DNA of 64,000 nt from Aureobasidium sp. EXF-3400 (GCA_024195585.1 SWBL01000166.1:42780-106779), one strand, 5' to 3'; shown: positions 12,901 through 25,009, counted from the first letter of the stretch. The notes: generated by a model not told the origin, from the letters alone. Program-made: numbers and translations.

Positions 12901-13800
12901 AAGATCCAAACAGCGATTAGTATGGCACATATGAAAGCACACAAAGACGAACACGCATGGACAGGCCGCCACAACAACGGTGTCCATCTAGGTGTCCGTC
13001 GTCGCTACGCCAGTTGCCTGATAATCCAATTCCGCAAAGACACTTCTCTACGCGACAAGACCGCTGCTTTTGCCGTCCTCTGGCTCTGCGAGATCCCCGA
13101 CAACGAACAGATATCACTAACTCTACCTGTCTGGAAAGGCGACCTGAAACGCGCCACAACCTGCAAACTCGACTCCTACGGCGACAAAGTCGGTGAAATA
13201 AACATCAGTCTCAAATTCTGCAGAGGATTAAGCAGATACCACAAAAAAGTAGCCAAGCACGACAAACATCTCACCGATGTATTCGAAGTCGTAGAAACCG
13301 AAAGATTCCAAAAAGCAAACAGCGAACAAGACGACCCCGGCGCCGTCAAGAACAAAAACCTCTCCAGCACAAAACTCTCAGACGCAACAGGAGCAAACAA
13401 AGGCAGCTGCCCCCACGCCGAAGGTGACTCCTCCAACGACTCCTCCTCGGACTCTTCCTCCTCATCCTCCTCCACCACCACCACCGAATCCCCCAACAAA
13501 CTCTCCCGCCTAAAGCAAAAGCTATCACATACCCGCCACTCCAGCCTCTCCAAACTCACCACCGGCACCGAAGACGATAAAACCCAACGCAACACTACAG
13601 GAAGCAGAAATGTGGTGGATAGTTATCAGGAGTACAGGGAGCATAGTAAACAGATTAATCGTAGGCATAGGGGTGTGATGCAATTTAAGAGTGCGAGGAC
13701 GATGTGGTGGATGAAGCATAAAGCTGAACATTTGCAGGATCGTATAAGTGGGATTTTTGAGCATCATGAGAGGGAGACGGGGATTGAGAGTGAGGCGTGA
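9922..13800 (+). CDS. mug190: SMP and C2 domain membrane-contact protein, Mug190-like
   Basis: An intronless 1292-residue protein. A charged disordered N-terminus (1-220) is followed by a hydrophobic hairpin (about 228-250 and 266-290). Next comes an SMP-type lipid-transfer region (about 322-600) that begins TTQWLNNILTSLWPLVNP. A first C2 domain (about 602-715) contains ADPYVTVGW, NPHWDE and WDSDRF, which include calcium-loop type aspartates. A charged linker with coiled-coil character leads to a second C2 domain (about 815-940), a conserved C-terminal module (about 965-1115) and a basic tail with a Ser/Thr run. This order (hairpin, SMP, C2, C2) is that of tricalbin-like ER-plasma membrane tethers; the closest family known to me is S. 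pombe Mug190. Lipid transfer at a contact site is inferred from the family. The start is the first ATG, close behind a TATA-like element. Confidence 0.85.
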   Translation: MTVQDEDLERRRYKAPYSTHRPIPTIQKYQQEKEKRQENAKGGAPPPKGQEDEKEDRDSANRYLYSREHSNAGSDNSDLDNPAHEKKDHSHRFKKKLVGGGAHDAADLMNDTSEAPVQDQDPKTRRKAIGKSKRKGERAYREVTDPVTHLPVRIHDLQPGDLKRVPENLGPPGSETRSATGLANKRKSQDILADETQEIGRHHAALESLFPPPDFDEIRNRMNKIQKLGITIGVVVVFVAIGLYKTVGTFLFGRNDALAGVSWSFLWPYFSSGLATIMLVALTVAVMFWIHKWTDRQVQRLWEEEIWHADKHSAKSQDGKEETTQWLNNILTSLWPLVNPDLFISLADTVEDVMQASLPSVVRMVSIEDIGQGSESMRILGIRWLPTGAAARTVGVDGKLSPEDQDSLNDRNVPGEWQVDDNASPDQNQNSDQAQGSKKSNGQEEADNKQIAEGMEAEEGDFINLEVAFAYRTRSTSKKFKDRAKHAHLYISFYLPGNIKIPIYVDLRGFVGIMRCRLQLTPDPPFFALCTFTLLGQPNVDVACTPLTRKGLNIMNLPVISHFVQTAVDAAVAEYVAPKSMTINLQDMISGEDFKKDTRAKGVIVVKIKRAFDFKEGDPAIPLVREGSADPYVTVGWAKFVKPLWSTRVILSEMNPHWDETAFILVTADELDVDERLRVQLWDSDRFTADDDLGRIEMDLKEVMRNKETKGKMADRVDGFKALHAGEGLPGKLEWSVGYFPKAHIIDEQLKRQTEQPEIRSRDALEKMVEESANRKLREAKKDESRETEQLKLQQYKEVEDAMIISAPPLHDYPSGILAVQIHEATGLEVRAHHNAARYNDDPEPSGIEEQGDELPSCYCNIILNHQKIYRTRVKPKNAKPFFNAGTERFIRDWRTAEVYIVVRDARVHEDDPVMGIVRLPLIDIMKKRSQVNGTYPLYGGVGYGRIRVSMVFRSVESQLPKELLGWDWGTLVVDPRITSGSNFPSDLQGCRIKIQTAISMAHMKAHKDEHAWTGRHNNGVHLGVRRRYASCLIIQFRKDTSLRDKTAAFAVLWLCEIPDNEQISLTLPVWKGDLKRATTCKLDSYGDKVGEINISLKFCRGLSRYHKKVAKHDKHLTDVFEVVETERFQKANSEQDDPGAVKNKNLSSTKLSDATGANKGSCPHAEGDSSNDSSSDSSSSSSSTTTTESPNKLSRLKQKLSHTRHSSLSKLTTGTEDDKTQRNTTGSRNVVDSYQEYREHSKQINRRHRGVMQFKSARTMWWMKHKAEHLQDRISGIFEHHERETGIESEA

Positions 13801-16800
13801 GGTAATGGAGAGAGTGATGGGAGGTGAGGGTTGGATGTAGAAAAGTTAATAGATGGGAGAGATGCAGAGATATGAAAAAGTTGTTTAATGTTCAATCACT
13901 TTGTTTGATGCTCGGCAGAAAGTTGTTGACTCGACGGGTGAATCCTCAAAACGGATGTTACGCACTACAATGTGTCGAAAATGTTGATCCGAGTAATAGT
14001 GAAAGTGTTGGCATTGTCGACACAAGTGATCGGGATATCCGTCCATGGTCTTCGGGCACTTTTACAACAATGAACGAAAGCTTACAAACGGGAACCAACA
14101 GGTATGTGAGGGTTGACCATAGCTAGAAATGATCGCTCATGTCGTGGATGCTCACATGCAGATAAAAGGGACACATACTGAACGTACTTCGTAGATGGAC
14201 TTGCGTGGAACCACTGACGACCAAACGAGCCTTACACTCTACTACCGAATCCTTCTGCCCTCTGTGGTTGTGGACCAGACTTGATACTACCAAACAAGCA
14301 GCTCCAAGTGTCTACAATGCATATCATCCAACGGTAAGGTGTCAAAGAAAAGCCATGCAACAGATGCCACGGCAGACCTTGCATAGTCGAATTGGACGAT
14401 AACAAAGCAATCACATACTATCAAGACGATAAACCCTAGGGAAGTAATCGATTCTCGATTCGCTGTTATCGATCTGCTTGTCGACTTCGAGCGACGCAAG
14501 CCAGTAGTTTAGGTTGATGGGTTCGGGAAGCATGCTTGAGCCTCATGGATTCGACAATGATTACACGTTTTTCTTACCTCGTAGCAGAGTTGATGTTGTA
14601 TGAAGAGTGTCATGATGACTGCCACCGCTGACGAAGCCACAAGCTCTTTCGAGCTCGAGCTACTGGTGTGTTGATAAACACCTCCCATGCGATCGAGCCA
14701 CTGCGTTCCATTCTAGAACATCTCTCTGCGCGTGGAGATTGAGGACCAGGAGATCCAAAGCTAATTCCCGTATGGCCTCGACCGCTATTATATCGCCTTG
14801 AACCCATTGAGAAATGACGGGACGGAAATTTGAAAGAACATGCATGTCATGTAGAAAAAGCCCGACGACGCCATAATTGCTTTTCCCATTCCCCATTTCG
14901 GCTGGGTGGTATTTTTAAACCCGCGCTCTATCGATTGTGTCAAGATGAAACACAAGCCCTCGTGTCATGGGTTTTGAATGAATCAAGAGAGGAGGTAAGC
15001 CAAGCATACTCGCCCGCTTGACCTTGACTCTTCCTGCCGAATGCTTTTCTCCTCGATTGTCATGGCTGCTTGGCTGATGATGTTAAGCATCTCGTCCTTG
15101 GTGTGTCATTACTCCGTACACGCTTGTTGGTCTGTGAAAGCCCACAAATATTTCGTGCTTGTGGAGATGGGCTGCGGATGATCGTCTGGAGAGCCAGATT
15201 GGATGTAGGGATGTCGCTTTACGCAACTTCTTGTCCCGGGCTGGTATCGAAGAGTCTTGTTGATGTATACTTGTATCATGTCCGATGCTGATGTGCTCGA
15301 CTTGCAATCATGTCCGGACAGTGCGGAGTAGACATCACCATTCTTCCGGGCGCGACAACCACTAGTGACTTCATGAATGAATGAGCGCTGGCAAGATGCG
15401 AGGACTATGTGCATAATGTAAAAGATCAACATCTGAAGTTGTCACACAACATGCTGTCGGCTGGGGGACATGAGAGCACTGCTTGTCCAGAAGCAAGGAC
15501 AGTAAAAGCACGCTGGCTGTCCAATATTCCAGCACGAATTGTGATGAGCAGCTAACGTTTCTGCGCGAGAGGGTCGCATGCATCAAATCTTATGAAAACA
15601 CCGGACGATCAACCCGGCGTCAACATGTTGATCAACACGCCTGCGAATCTGTTTTTGCGGTGGCAACGAAGAACACTCCTCGCTGTCTTTGAAACATAAT
15701 CCTCAACAGACAAGCACACCGAGCAGTGGTGTTTTTGACTTTTTCAGACGGATGCAACACTGTTTTCTGCCACGGCTCGCGGAACCTGGAGGCGATCTTT
15801 TGCTTGACAGAGATGTGCCAAGTCGGAGGGCTCGATCGAGCGACCGAGGAAGCAGCCACTTTTTACTGACGATCATGCGTGTTGCTCAAGGCTCTAACAA
15901 CGGGTATCACGGGACCCGCTAAGCTTGAGTAGAAGCTGGAAAGTATGATTGAAAATTAGCAAGCTTTTGCGAAGGATATTCGTAATACCAAAACCTTGAC
16001 GCGACGTTCAGTCTGTAGGAGGCTGGATGTCAGCCATTGGATATGCAAGCTTGGTCGAGAGGGCAACTTGTCCAGCCAGCGAGCAAGCTGGAATGGTTGG
16101 TGTGCTCCACACAATTCGAGCTCAGCCACCAAAGACCAAGTGCGGAAATATTTAGGGCAAATCTTGTTTGTTTGGGGACGGGAAAGAATCCCGGACGTTG
16201 ATCTGAGCCACGACTGGGGGAGATGGATTAGAGGACATTGGACTCTCCTGACGAAGAAATAGATAGGTAGCTATCAAGATTGGCAGCAGTACGAGCCGCA
16301 ATTTGGAGGACTTTAGTTGAGCAATCAAATCGTTGCTGATAACGGACATGTAATAGATCGAAAGGAGAGTCAGAACGATGCGAGATTGCGGTGGCTGCAG
16401 GGATGACATCCAGCCGAAACAGTTCGAGCACCGGGACATGTCAAAGCGCCTGGCCAACGACAGAGCGCAAGCACGAGATCGTCCATCATCACAATTTATG
16501 ACGGGCTGTGGATGAGGTTGGCGAGGGCAGAAAGGGCCGTATTCGATAACAGGAATTGTGTTGAAGGCTTGGGTGTCGAGGTTCGGTGGAGCGGGCGCAC
16601 GAGTTCTACACGTTCGCCACGCAGAATTGAGTCTAAAGAAAGCACCGAAAGACAAGAGTTTCCATTCCGCGGCGCTCTACGGCGGCCAGAGCCTGGGGAA
16701 ACCTGATGTTCGGTGGTGAGCCTGGGTGGTGGTGGTGTTTGTGCAGGAAATAGCCGCGTAACGATGTTTGCCACTAAAATGGCACTAAGGACTTGGCTAA

Positions 16801-17233
16801 AGCTCAACCCAGGGCGGACATCTTTCAAAACAACCCCCTGCCCGGCCCTCTCTTTTCGCTGCCACCTTCGCACCTTCCTCTCGTTGAACCCATTACGAGT
16901 GTTTCTATTCCGCAAAAGGCCGCTTCTCACATTCGCTCTCACATTTCTGTTGCATCTGGTCCTTTCCACTTGCACTACACTTATTCCAGCGCTTCTTCAC
17001 CTGCAACAGTTTATACACTTTCAAGGTATGTTTTTATCTGCTCTCTGGCTTTTTCAAACATCCATCTTTTGTCCCCGACACTCCTTCACTTGGCCCGTCT
17101 TGTGCACTCACATTGGGTCGCTCGTGGTACTTGAACAGAAGTTTCTCAGTCGCACATCACCCCCTCTTTTGTGTATACATCACAACAGGCCATCTTTACT
17201 GACGCGCGGCCTCTCAGTTAATACCCTCTCACA
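13801..17233. other. Gene-free stretch upstream of ecm33
   Basis: 3.4 kb in which I find no gene. All open frames are under 180 codons, mostly on opposite strands of the same DNA, and resemble nothing known. The last 400 bases are pyrimidine rich and look like the ecm33 core promoter and leader. A leader intron is possible: donor GTATGTTTTT at about 17026 and acceptor TTGAACAG at about 17138. The rest could be regulatory DNA, a decayed element or a noncoding RNA. Confidence 0.5.
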
Positions 17234-18483
17234 ATGTCGATGAAGTTCCTTGTTCCGGCACTCGCTGCCGTTGGCGGTGCCTACGCCCAGAGCTCTTGCA
17301 GCGTCTCCGGTACCACCACCATCAGCTCCGCCGCTGAGGCCTCTGCCCTCTCGGCCTGCTCCACCTTCTCTGGTTCCATCGCTATCGCCTCGGGCCTCGG
17401 CGACGCTGTCTCGTTCCCTAGTGTCAAGAGAATTACTGGAGATCTTGTCGCAACCAACAACTCCCTGATTCCCTCCATCTCGGCCGACAGCCTCCAGACC
17501 ATTGGCGGTGCCTTCATCCTCAACGAGCTCCAGATTCTCTCGACTCTGTCGTTCCCCCAGCTCAGCCAGGTCGACTCCATCCAATGGAACGCCCTTGCTG
17601 GTCTCCAGCTTCTGTCCTTCACCACCGGTGTCCAGCAGGCCAGCGAGCTCAACATCCAGAACACTCAGCTCCAGACCCTTGACGGTATTAACCTTGCTGT
17701 TGTCGACACTGTCTTCATCACCAACAACAACTATCTGAACGACATCTCTATGCAGCTCGGTAACATCACCAACTCGCTCAACATCGAGTCCAACGGTGGC
17801 AACGTTTCCGCCATCTTCCCCAACCTGATCTGGGCCAACAACATGACCTTCCGCAACGTCTCCACCATTGCCCTCAACTCGCTCGTTTCCGTCAACGGCT
17901 CCCTCGGCTTCTACTCCAACGAGTTCGAGTCGCTGCAGTGCGCCAACCTTACCACTGTTGGTTCCAACAAGGGTGACTTGACCATCGTCTCCAACCAGAA
18001 CCTTAACAACGTCTCCTTCCCTTCGCTCAAGAAGGTCGGCGGTGGTTTCTCCATCCAGAACAACACCGAGCTCATGGTCATTGACGGTTTCCCCAAGCTT
18101 GCCACTATTACTGGCGCTTTCGATCTTTACGGTGACTTCACCAAGTAAGTTCATCTGTACGATCAAGTCATAACAATTTGCTAATACATCGCAGCGTCTC
18201 TGCTCCTGCTCTTAACGAGGTTGACGGTGCTTTCAACATCCAGTCCTCTGCTCAGCTCACTGGTTGCGACGCCTTCCAGAAGCTGAAGTCTGGCTCCCAG
18301 ATCCGCGGCAAGTACTACTGCAACGGTACCGTCTCCAAGCCCTCCGGTGTTGGCTCCAACCCCAGCACCACTGGCTCCAACGGCTCCAAGTCCACCCAGT
18401 CAGGTTCCGCCAACGCCATGTACGTTCCCACCGCCGCTGCTGGTGTCATGGGTGTCGTTGCTGCCATGTTCGGTCTTCTGTAA
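17234..18483 (+). CDS. ecm33: GPI-anchored cell wall protein Ecm33
   Basis: Two exons, 17234-18144 and 18195-18483, join as AA|C to give 399 residues, the usual Ecm33 length. Residues 1-18 form a signal peptide ending AYA. The body is a receptor L-like leucine-rich fold with repeated phrases such as FPSVKRITG, SLQTIGGAF and FPSLKKVGG. Many NxS/T glycosylation sites are present. A Ser/Gly/Asn-rich stretch precedes a hydrophobic C-terminus (YVPTAAAGVMGVVAAMFGLL), the GPI attachment signal. Ecm33 proteins sit on the plasma membrane and wall and are needed for wall integrity. Codon use is strongly biased to C-ending codons compared with the neighbours, suggesting high expression. ATG at 17240 (MKF) is an alternative start that would leave the signal peptide intact. 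Confidence 0.95.
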
Positions 18484-21186
18484 ACGGGTCCTTGCTTGAC
18501 TTCGTGTTGATCCAATTGCATGGCGTTTCGATTTCATTTTCTTTGTCTTGCGTAGACTAATCCACGGGACATTTCCAATTTATTTCCAATGACCCGAAGG
18601 TTTATTCTACTCACATACTGGCTCCGAGTTTCATCTGAGCGAAAGCATTCTTTTAAGATACAGGATAGCGATGCATCGAATGGTCCTTTTACTCACAAAG
18701 TTTATTTCCTTTTTTCTTCTAATGGCTTCTAACGAGTTAGGCGGTCGGGGTTCTATTGTAATAACTCTTATTATCGTATGAGATTCTTCGTGTTCATACT
18801 TCTTCAAACGAATTTGTTTACTTCAAATGTCTGTTTTCAAGGAAAATTTCGCGTGCCGCTTGTTGATTGAAATCGTTCAACCTGAGACGCCCAGTGCATG
18901 ATTAGCCGACGAGATGTCTCATGCAAAGGATCTTTTGACTTTCGACACAGGGAGGAATACGCTGAGCTTCTCTGAACGTCACGCCGTGTCATGAACAAGT
19001 TGTTTGTCCTCCCCTCTTCTTTGTTCTCACCAAGAAGACCTTGAACAACCTGTCTCCACACCGATCTCGATACTGCATCCAGCCGGGGACCATCAGCATG
19101 AGGTCGGCGAACAGATGCGTCTGCATCGTCTCGATATAGTAAAGATAGCGGGATCAATGTCGACCCATGACAGCGCGCATCGGGTGCTACACAGCGCGGA
19201 TGCTGTTTCATCAGTCTTCAGGGTCCTGTGCGACCTTAGCACTCTCTTCGCGCCTGTTCAAAAGAGCAAACGTATAAGAGACATCCTACGCATGAGCTTG
19301 TTTATTGAGAGTGGAGACTTGGAGCCACCGCCCGCATGAGCAGAACGCCTCTTCGTAAAGGGATGGCTGAACCAACCGGGGCAATCGGGATGGCAAGCAC
19401 TGACAGTCGCACAATGCAATGCTCATCATTCGACAACCGCTCTCACAGACCGACCATTAACTTCCGGCAGTTGAGTTCATCGTGCATCAACCTGGTCAAT
19501 GCCCAGTGGCATTGCCGACCAACTATTGGACCATCCATACATGCATCTTCTTGGGAGTAAGCAACTTACATCGGAACTGCAAATCTGGTGGTCTTCGCAG
19601 GTTGCTTTTAGAGCACGATTCGCTCAAGCCAAGACCCACTGCGTTCCCAGAACTCGGTCAGTCAGTTGCTGCATATCTCCCAAGTCATTTCAGCGTCTCC
19701 ATCTCCACCTCGACTAACATCGAACGCCGTGTGGATACTCTATCTTCGCTCATCGGTTTGGAGCATGCTCATCTGATGCTCTAGAACAGGTGCACGCTCC
19801 CGTCGTGCCACAGAGATTCTGGTGTGCATTTCCGCCTGTCGTTCGCATGGCAAGGTTGACATTCGAAGCAGCTATCCGTCTGATAACGACATGTTGATGA
19901 CATTTGAAAGAGCGGTATGGTTTTTTTGCTTGTCATGACAGGCAGACGAGGGACAACCCGCATGACACCTACAGTGCAGAGGACTAAGATGTCAAGCACT
20001 AACGGAAGATTTTCCGATCTCTGCGGCACAGAGTCTCCCCTCATCAACAACAGCGGCCCTCGGATCTGGTCCGCGGCCGCAAGGGACACAGAACCCGGGT
20101 GCCGGACCCTCACATCGCTAACCGCCTATCGCAAACATGACACGGGACCAAATACGCTGGATCCGGTCAGACATCTCAGGATGGTGCTCGTTCTTTTTGC
20201 AAGCCACAAACTAATCAACTGCCTCGGTAGGTCTCTGATCCTTCGAGTTCGATATATCATATTTTACTCTGGTCACAGCTGCTCGTGCCCCGGCTAATAT
20301 GCTTCAATCCCTCTGCTGCGCCGCGCGCGCATCGTTGAACGAATCACAAGGACATATCTGCCCAAGATATGGACGTAGGCCCGCTCTGGTTGCTGTTGTT
20401 GTTGCCGCGCTGCATACGGCTTCTCATGTCCCGAATGCTAGTTGCATCTTTTCGACTTGACATACCCCTTGACAATATGCATTCGTCGACAACATGCATT
20501 CGCAAATCGACATGCAGAAGAGTGCCTCACATTGATCTTGATGTCCTCTTCTGCAGAGTCATAACGCATTTGAATGAGAGCGGACTGTTCAGAAAGCAGC
20601 GGTGAAGGAACTTGATGCATATCAGCAAGCCCAAAGTTGGAACAGGTCTGGCGGTTGCGTGACTGGAGAAGATCTGGAAGGAAGTCGACCAGGTTTGCGA
20701 ACTGCTGCCCTGCAGATAGGCTCAAGCGTCAAGAGGCTTGCGCCAGTAGAATCCTTCTGTTGGCCTTCTCGGCTCAACCTGTAACTGCCCTGAGCGGCAA
20801 TGGCTGCTGTGTTAACGCTAGTCATGCTGTGTCCAGACGGTAAAAATGACATGGTGGAGAAGACATGATACTGACCATGTCCTCAGCCTCTGTAAGTATA
20901 TCAAGTCGGTGAATACCTTCCTTTTCGTCTTCATCCTTCATCCTCCATCCAATCTACAGTACATCAATTGGCCTGGTTCTTTGCTACATTGTTCATTGTT
21001 CTTGGTCTTTTGGGTTGGTTTTCTTCTTTGCCTCTTGCTTGATTCGAACGTGCTCTCTACCGCATCGACAGAAGTCAAACACACGCTATCACCCTTCATA
21101 CGGCACTACACGAACTCCCCTCAGACCTCGACTATCACCTCGCTCTCGGTACAAAGATACTTCTGATTCTTTAAAAGCAATTCAAC
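18484..21186. other. Gene-free stretch between ecm33 and the 21.2 kb gene
   Basis: 2.7 kb without a supportable gene. The left end is T-rich 3' UTR-like sequence. The right end (about 20.9-21.18 kb) is pyrimidine rich and likely the leader of the next gene. Short open frames in between show no family resemblance. Confidence 0.5.
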
Positions 21187-22453
21187 ATGGTCTACGAATC
21201 GTAAGTCCTTGGACCGATCAACACAAGAGTCATCGAAACTAACACAACGTAGGCATAACCAGGAAGTCTTTGGACGTAGAGCAGTAGATCGCGTCAGGCA
21301 GGTCGGGGATCATCTGATGTCTCATCCCGTACATGCTCGAAATGACATGGCTGCATCTCGTACGCAGCCAACGACTGGCACTCCTTCGTTTCTGAACCAT
21401 CAGAACGGTCTGCCAACAAGACTGGCGCCTACCTTTGCGCTGAACCATGCTCCCACGACTCTTCCGCCTTTCAAGGAACTTGCGGAGGTCGCTGGTCAGT
21501 CGCAATTTCAATACATGCGCGCTCCTTCGGTTGGATGTGAATACATTCCAGTCCCGCTCATCAGAACCGAGTCTACACTCATCTCACCCCCTGAGTCTGT
21601 TGCTTCGTTCACGCCAACACCATCCAGATCTGTGTCGCCAATCCCGGCCAAAATTGCTCCACCTGCCAGCCGAGCCAAGAGACAGAGTCCCTCTTACAGA
21701 GTCGAAAAGACCACCAAATCTGGCAAGTGTAAGAACTACTCTGCAACGGCAAAGGCACAGGATTTGGAGAACAACATGCGCATTGAGGCAGCCCAGCGCC
21801 CCTACAGAGATGGTGTCCGAGTACCCGGCAGCACCAGCGGTCTTCACTCTTTTCCTCGGTTCGATCCCATGCATGCACCTTGCGAGGCCAAACGCACCAA
21901 ATCGGTGACTGGCAGCAGCGACCCGAACACCCGCCACAATATGGCACAGACTCATCTCCGTGCTGAGAAGGGATGCTATAGGATGATTCTGCAGCGCCTT
22001 CTTGTCAGTGGCTTGCACTGGAGAGGTGATAAGTTTCAAACAACGGTCAACGCCAAAAGCAGTGGCATGTTGTACGAGGAGAAGAATATCCTGGAAGCGG
22101 GTACACAACTCATTCCGATTGCCTTGATCTTCATGCAAGAGCTGTTCGGTCAAGACGGCATGCAACAACTCAGTACTATGCTCGACTTGTTCGAACCAGA
22201 GGACGTAGGCCCCGCAGAGGTGGTGAGAGATGAGCGCGATGATGACAAGACCTACGAACTCAAGCTCCAGGCAGCAAGAATTCAGGTCATCGAGGAGGCA
22301 CATCTCCCACTCGGCTTGAAGAACATCAGAAGTCGAGACGAACTTCTTAACGTTGTTCAACAGAAGCTCATGCCCATTGCCAATGACCTTGGCAAAAATG
22401 TTCTACATGAGATGTTTCTCCGCAAGCCCAGAGAGAGTCGTGCCATGCTTTGA
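21187..22453 (+). CDS. Protein of unknown function, 404 residues
   Basis: I do not recognise this family. The model has a 14-base first exon (21187-21200, MVYES) and a 52-base intron (GTAAGT..GTAG), then one long exon 21253-22453. An alternative is an intron-internal ATG at 21209 in the same frame. The N-terminal half is Pro/Ser/Thr rich and looks disordered. A basic stretch (SPSYRVEKTTKSGKCKNY) follows. Then TRHNMAQTHLRAEKGCYRMI, rich in Arg, His and Lys, leads into an amphipathic helical C-terminal region. That basic-then-helical pattern recalls a degenerate basic helix-loop-helix, but loop and second helix are not convincing. No signal peptide or membrane span is seen. A nuclear or DNA-binding role is only a guess. 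Confidence 0.75.
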
Positions 22454-23080
22454 GCGAGAAGGGAAGGCAAACTGTTTTTTGGAGATGGCTTGATGATTCT
22501 AACGACTACCCTATGTTTTGTTTTTGTTCTGGATGGTTTTCGGCGCTTCAAAAAAAATGTTTTATCAATGGAGGAGGGTATGAGAGATGTTCCGGCAGCA
22601 TATTTACACCCACTCTAGCATATATTGTACTTTAATGAATAAACCATGACCGAATCTTGCAAAGGTTCCTTGTGCAATGTGATGATGGTGAAATGCCTGA
22701 CTCAGGGGCGGGAGGAGTGCGCAATAATTAGGTGGCTTTGGATGCTGGGGTTGACGGAGAATATCATTGCCAGATGGGGAAGAACGACTGTGGCAGAGAG
22801 GCCAGCCGTCGCAACAGGAAGGAACGACTGCAGACAAAACTCGCAATTCCCCTAGACAAGGCTGGAAGGACCTGATATTCGAAGAAAGCTCAACATATCC
22901 CTCGATCCCTCCTCGACAATTCCACGGATAATAGCTTGCCAAGGCGTACCTGCCAGATTCCAAGCAAGCCAACGCCCTCCGGATTCCCTGAAGCGCCAGC
23001 CAGCGCCGACGAGGTTGCTGTCATCTCGAGTTTCCTGCGACAGGCCGCCTGGTTTGAAGTGGTCATAACTGCATATCGCC
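22454..23080. other. Intergenic between unknown gene and mnn9
   Basis: Probable 3' UTR of the left gene, then promoter and leader of mnn9. No gene is seen; the frames in both directions overlap each other and match nothing. Confidence 0.45.
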
Positions 23081-24517
23081 ATGCTGTTGCCCAAGAACGG
23101 CGTGTCATGGAAGGCGGCACAGGCCAGGCTGCCTCCGACCAGAGCTGTATGGACTTTTCTCACACGTACGCGCTTCCTGTTGGTCGTCGCCATAGTCGGC
23201 CTCGTCATTTTGTTATGGAGGGGCGTCACAGGTACCGCCGAGGACCTGCAAAAGTAAGCTTGACTATCTCCTGGAGTTTCATGCGACAGATGATCTTGAC
23301 GACCTCGACAATCGCTGTGCGCTGTCGCTCCAGCTGCCCTCTCTATCTACCATGCTGACCCGTCAGATTCTACTGCTTCGGACCGGCCAAGTCGCCCATG
23401 CAAATGACACCCAATGAGCAGATGCTATGGACTGGAAGCCTACAAACCCCCGTCATCTTCAATCACCACGCTCCTGTCGAGGTCAACCACACCACCATCA
23501 ACAGTGTCGACCTCAACCCCATAAAGAGCACGAGACAGGCCATTGACAACAAGGAGCGCGTTCTCCTTCTCACCCCTCTACGCGACGCCGCTCCCTACAT
23601 CAACGACTACTTCGATCTCATTTCGCAATTGACCTACCCTCACGAGCTGATCGATCTCGCTTTCCTCGTTGGCGACAGCACCGATGACACCCTCGCCGTC
23701 CTCGCCAAAGAACTCGAGCGCATCCAAAGTCGTCCCGACTCGATCCCTTTCCGCAGCGCAACCGTGGTTCAGAAAGATTTCGGTGTTCATTTGAGCCAGA
23801 GTGTCGAAGACAGACACGGTTTCGCTGCTCAAGGTCCTCGCAGAAAGGCCATGGGCAAGGCTAGAAATTACCTTCTCAGCGCTGCCATGAAGCCTGAGCA
23901 CAGTTGGGTCTACTGGCGTGATGTCGACATCAAGGACAGTCCTTCCAAGATCATTGAGGATTTCATCGCTCACGACCGCGATGTTCTTGTTCCCAGTATG
24001 ATCATGTGTTGATTGCATCTTTTGAACACTCTGCTAATTGCCATACAGATGTTTGGTTCCACCGTTACGAGAACGGCCGCGATATTGAAGGAAGATTCGA
24101 CTACAACTCATGGCAAGAGTCCGAGAAGGGTCTCAAGCTAGCCGCTACCCTCGACAAAGACACCGTTCTCGCAGAAGGTAAATCCCCTCCTACCCACCCA
24201 TCCTCTTATCCACCCACTAACAACCCTTCTCAGGCTACAAAGAATACGACACCGGCCGCACCTACATGGCCAAAATGGGCGACTGGCGCGAAGACAAAGA
24301 CGTCGAAATCCCTCTCGACGGCATCGGCGGCGTCAACATTCTCGTCAAAGCCGATGTTCACCGCAGCGGCATCAATTTCCCTTCTTACCCTTTCGAAAAC
24401 CAAGCCGAAACAGAAGGATTTGCTAAGATGGCTAAGAGAGCTGGATATGGGGTTTACGGGTTGCCGAATTATATTGTGTGGCATATTGATACGGATGAGA
24501 AGCCTGGAAATGCGTAA
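23081..24517 (+). CDS. mnn9: Mannan polymerase subunit, Anp1/Mnn9/Van1 family
   Basis: Four exons (23081-23253, 23367-23995, 24049-24177, 24234-24517) encode 404 residues. The first exon supplies the conserved MLLPKNGVSWKAAQARLPPT, followed by a membrane anchor at about 31-46, so this is a type II Golgi protein. The joins read K|FYCFGPAKSP, VLVP|NVWFHRY and AEG|YKEYDTG, all conserved in the family. The catalytic region starts at ERVLLLTPLRDA. The metal-binding DxD is in YWRDVDI (D243, D245). The protein elongates the alpha-1,6 mannan backbone of N-glycans with partner subunits of its own family. Of the three paralogue groups, the N-terminus and WFHRYENG motif fit Mnn9 best. Separate single-exon readings miss the anchor. 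Confidence 0.92.
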
Positions 24518-25009
24518 GGTAGTAAGGTTTAGATTGTTTGTGGATTTTCCTTCTTTTTTTTTATGAAAGAAAATATGTATTCTTTTTTTCTATTTTCTTT
24601 CGCTTTTTTATTCTTTCGTCTGATGGGCTGTTTTGATTGCATTTCTCAGTAATTCTTCTTGAGTAGTAGACTTGGATATCGGCATCGTTGAGCAGACATT
24701 GAACAAAGCATAAAATGAGTTTTACCGAAAGAAGGCTACGGTTATCGCGTTCTCATATACATTTATCTTGTGTTCTGGTTGGAATTGTGCTATGGAATCG
24801 AAAGACGAAGGTGCAACCAACAACATCAACACATGAGGTCGAGGACAACTCAGAGGCCATCAGGGTATCTATGAAGAACATATTCGACATATATGATCTA
24901 TTTACAAGAGCCTGCAGTTGTAGGAAAGGTTGGTCGGAGCATGATGGCTTATCAGCCAGGGTGACATCACATGCCAAAAAGTCTTGGTCAAACCCAGCTA
25001 CCACCTCCT
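24518..25009. other. Intergenic between convergent mnn9 and ccz1
   Basis: T-rich 3' flank of mnn9 (runs of T near 24550-24610) meeting the 3' end of ccz1 on the other strand. No gene. Confidence 0.5.

Noticed and set aside
16496..16975. 159-codon minus-strand frame upstream of ecm33
   Set aside because: It is antisense to the ecm33 promoter and leader and shows no domain.
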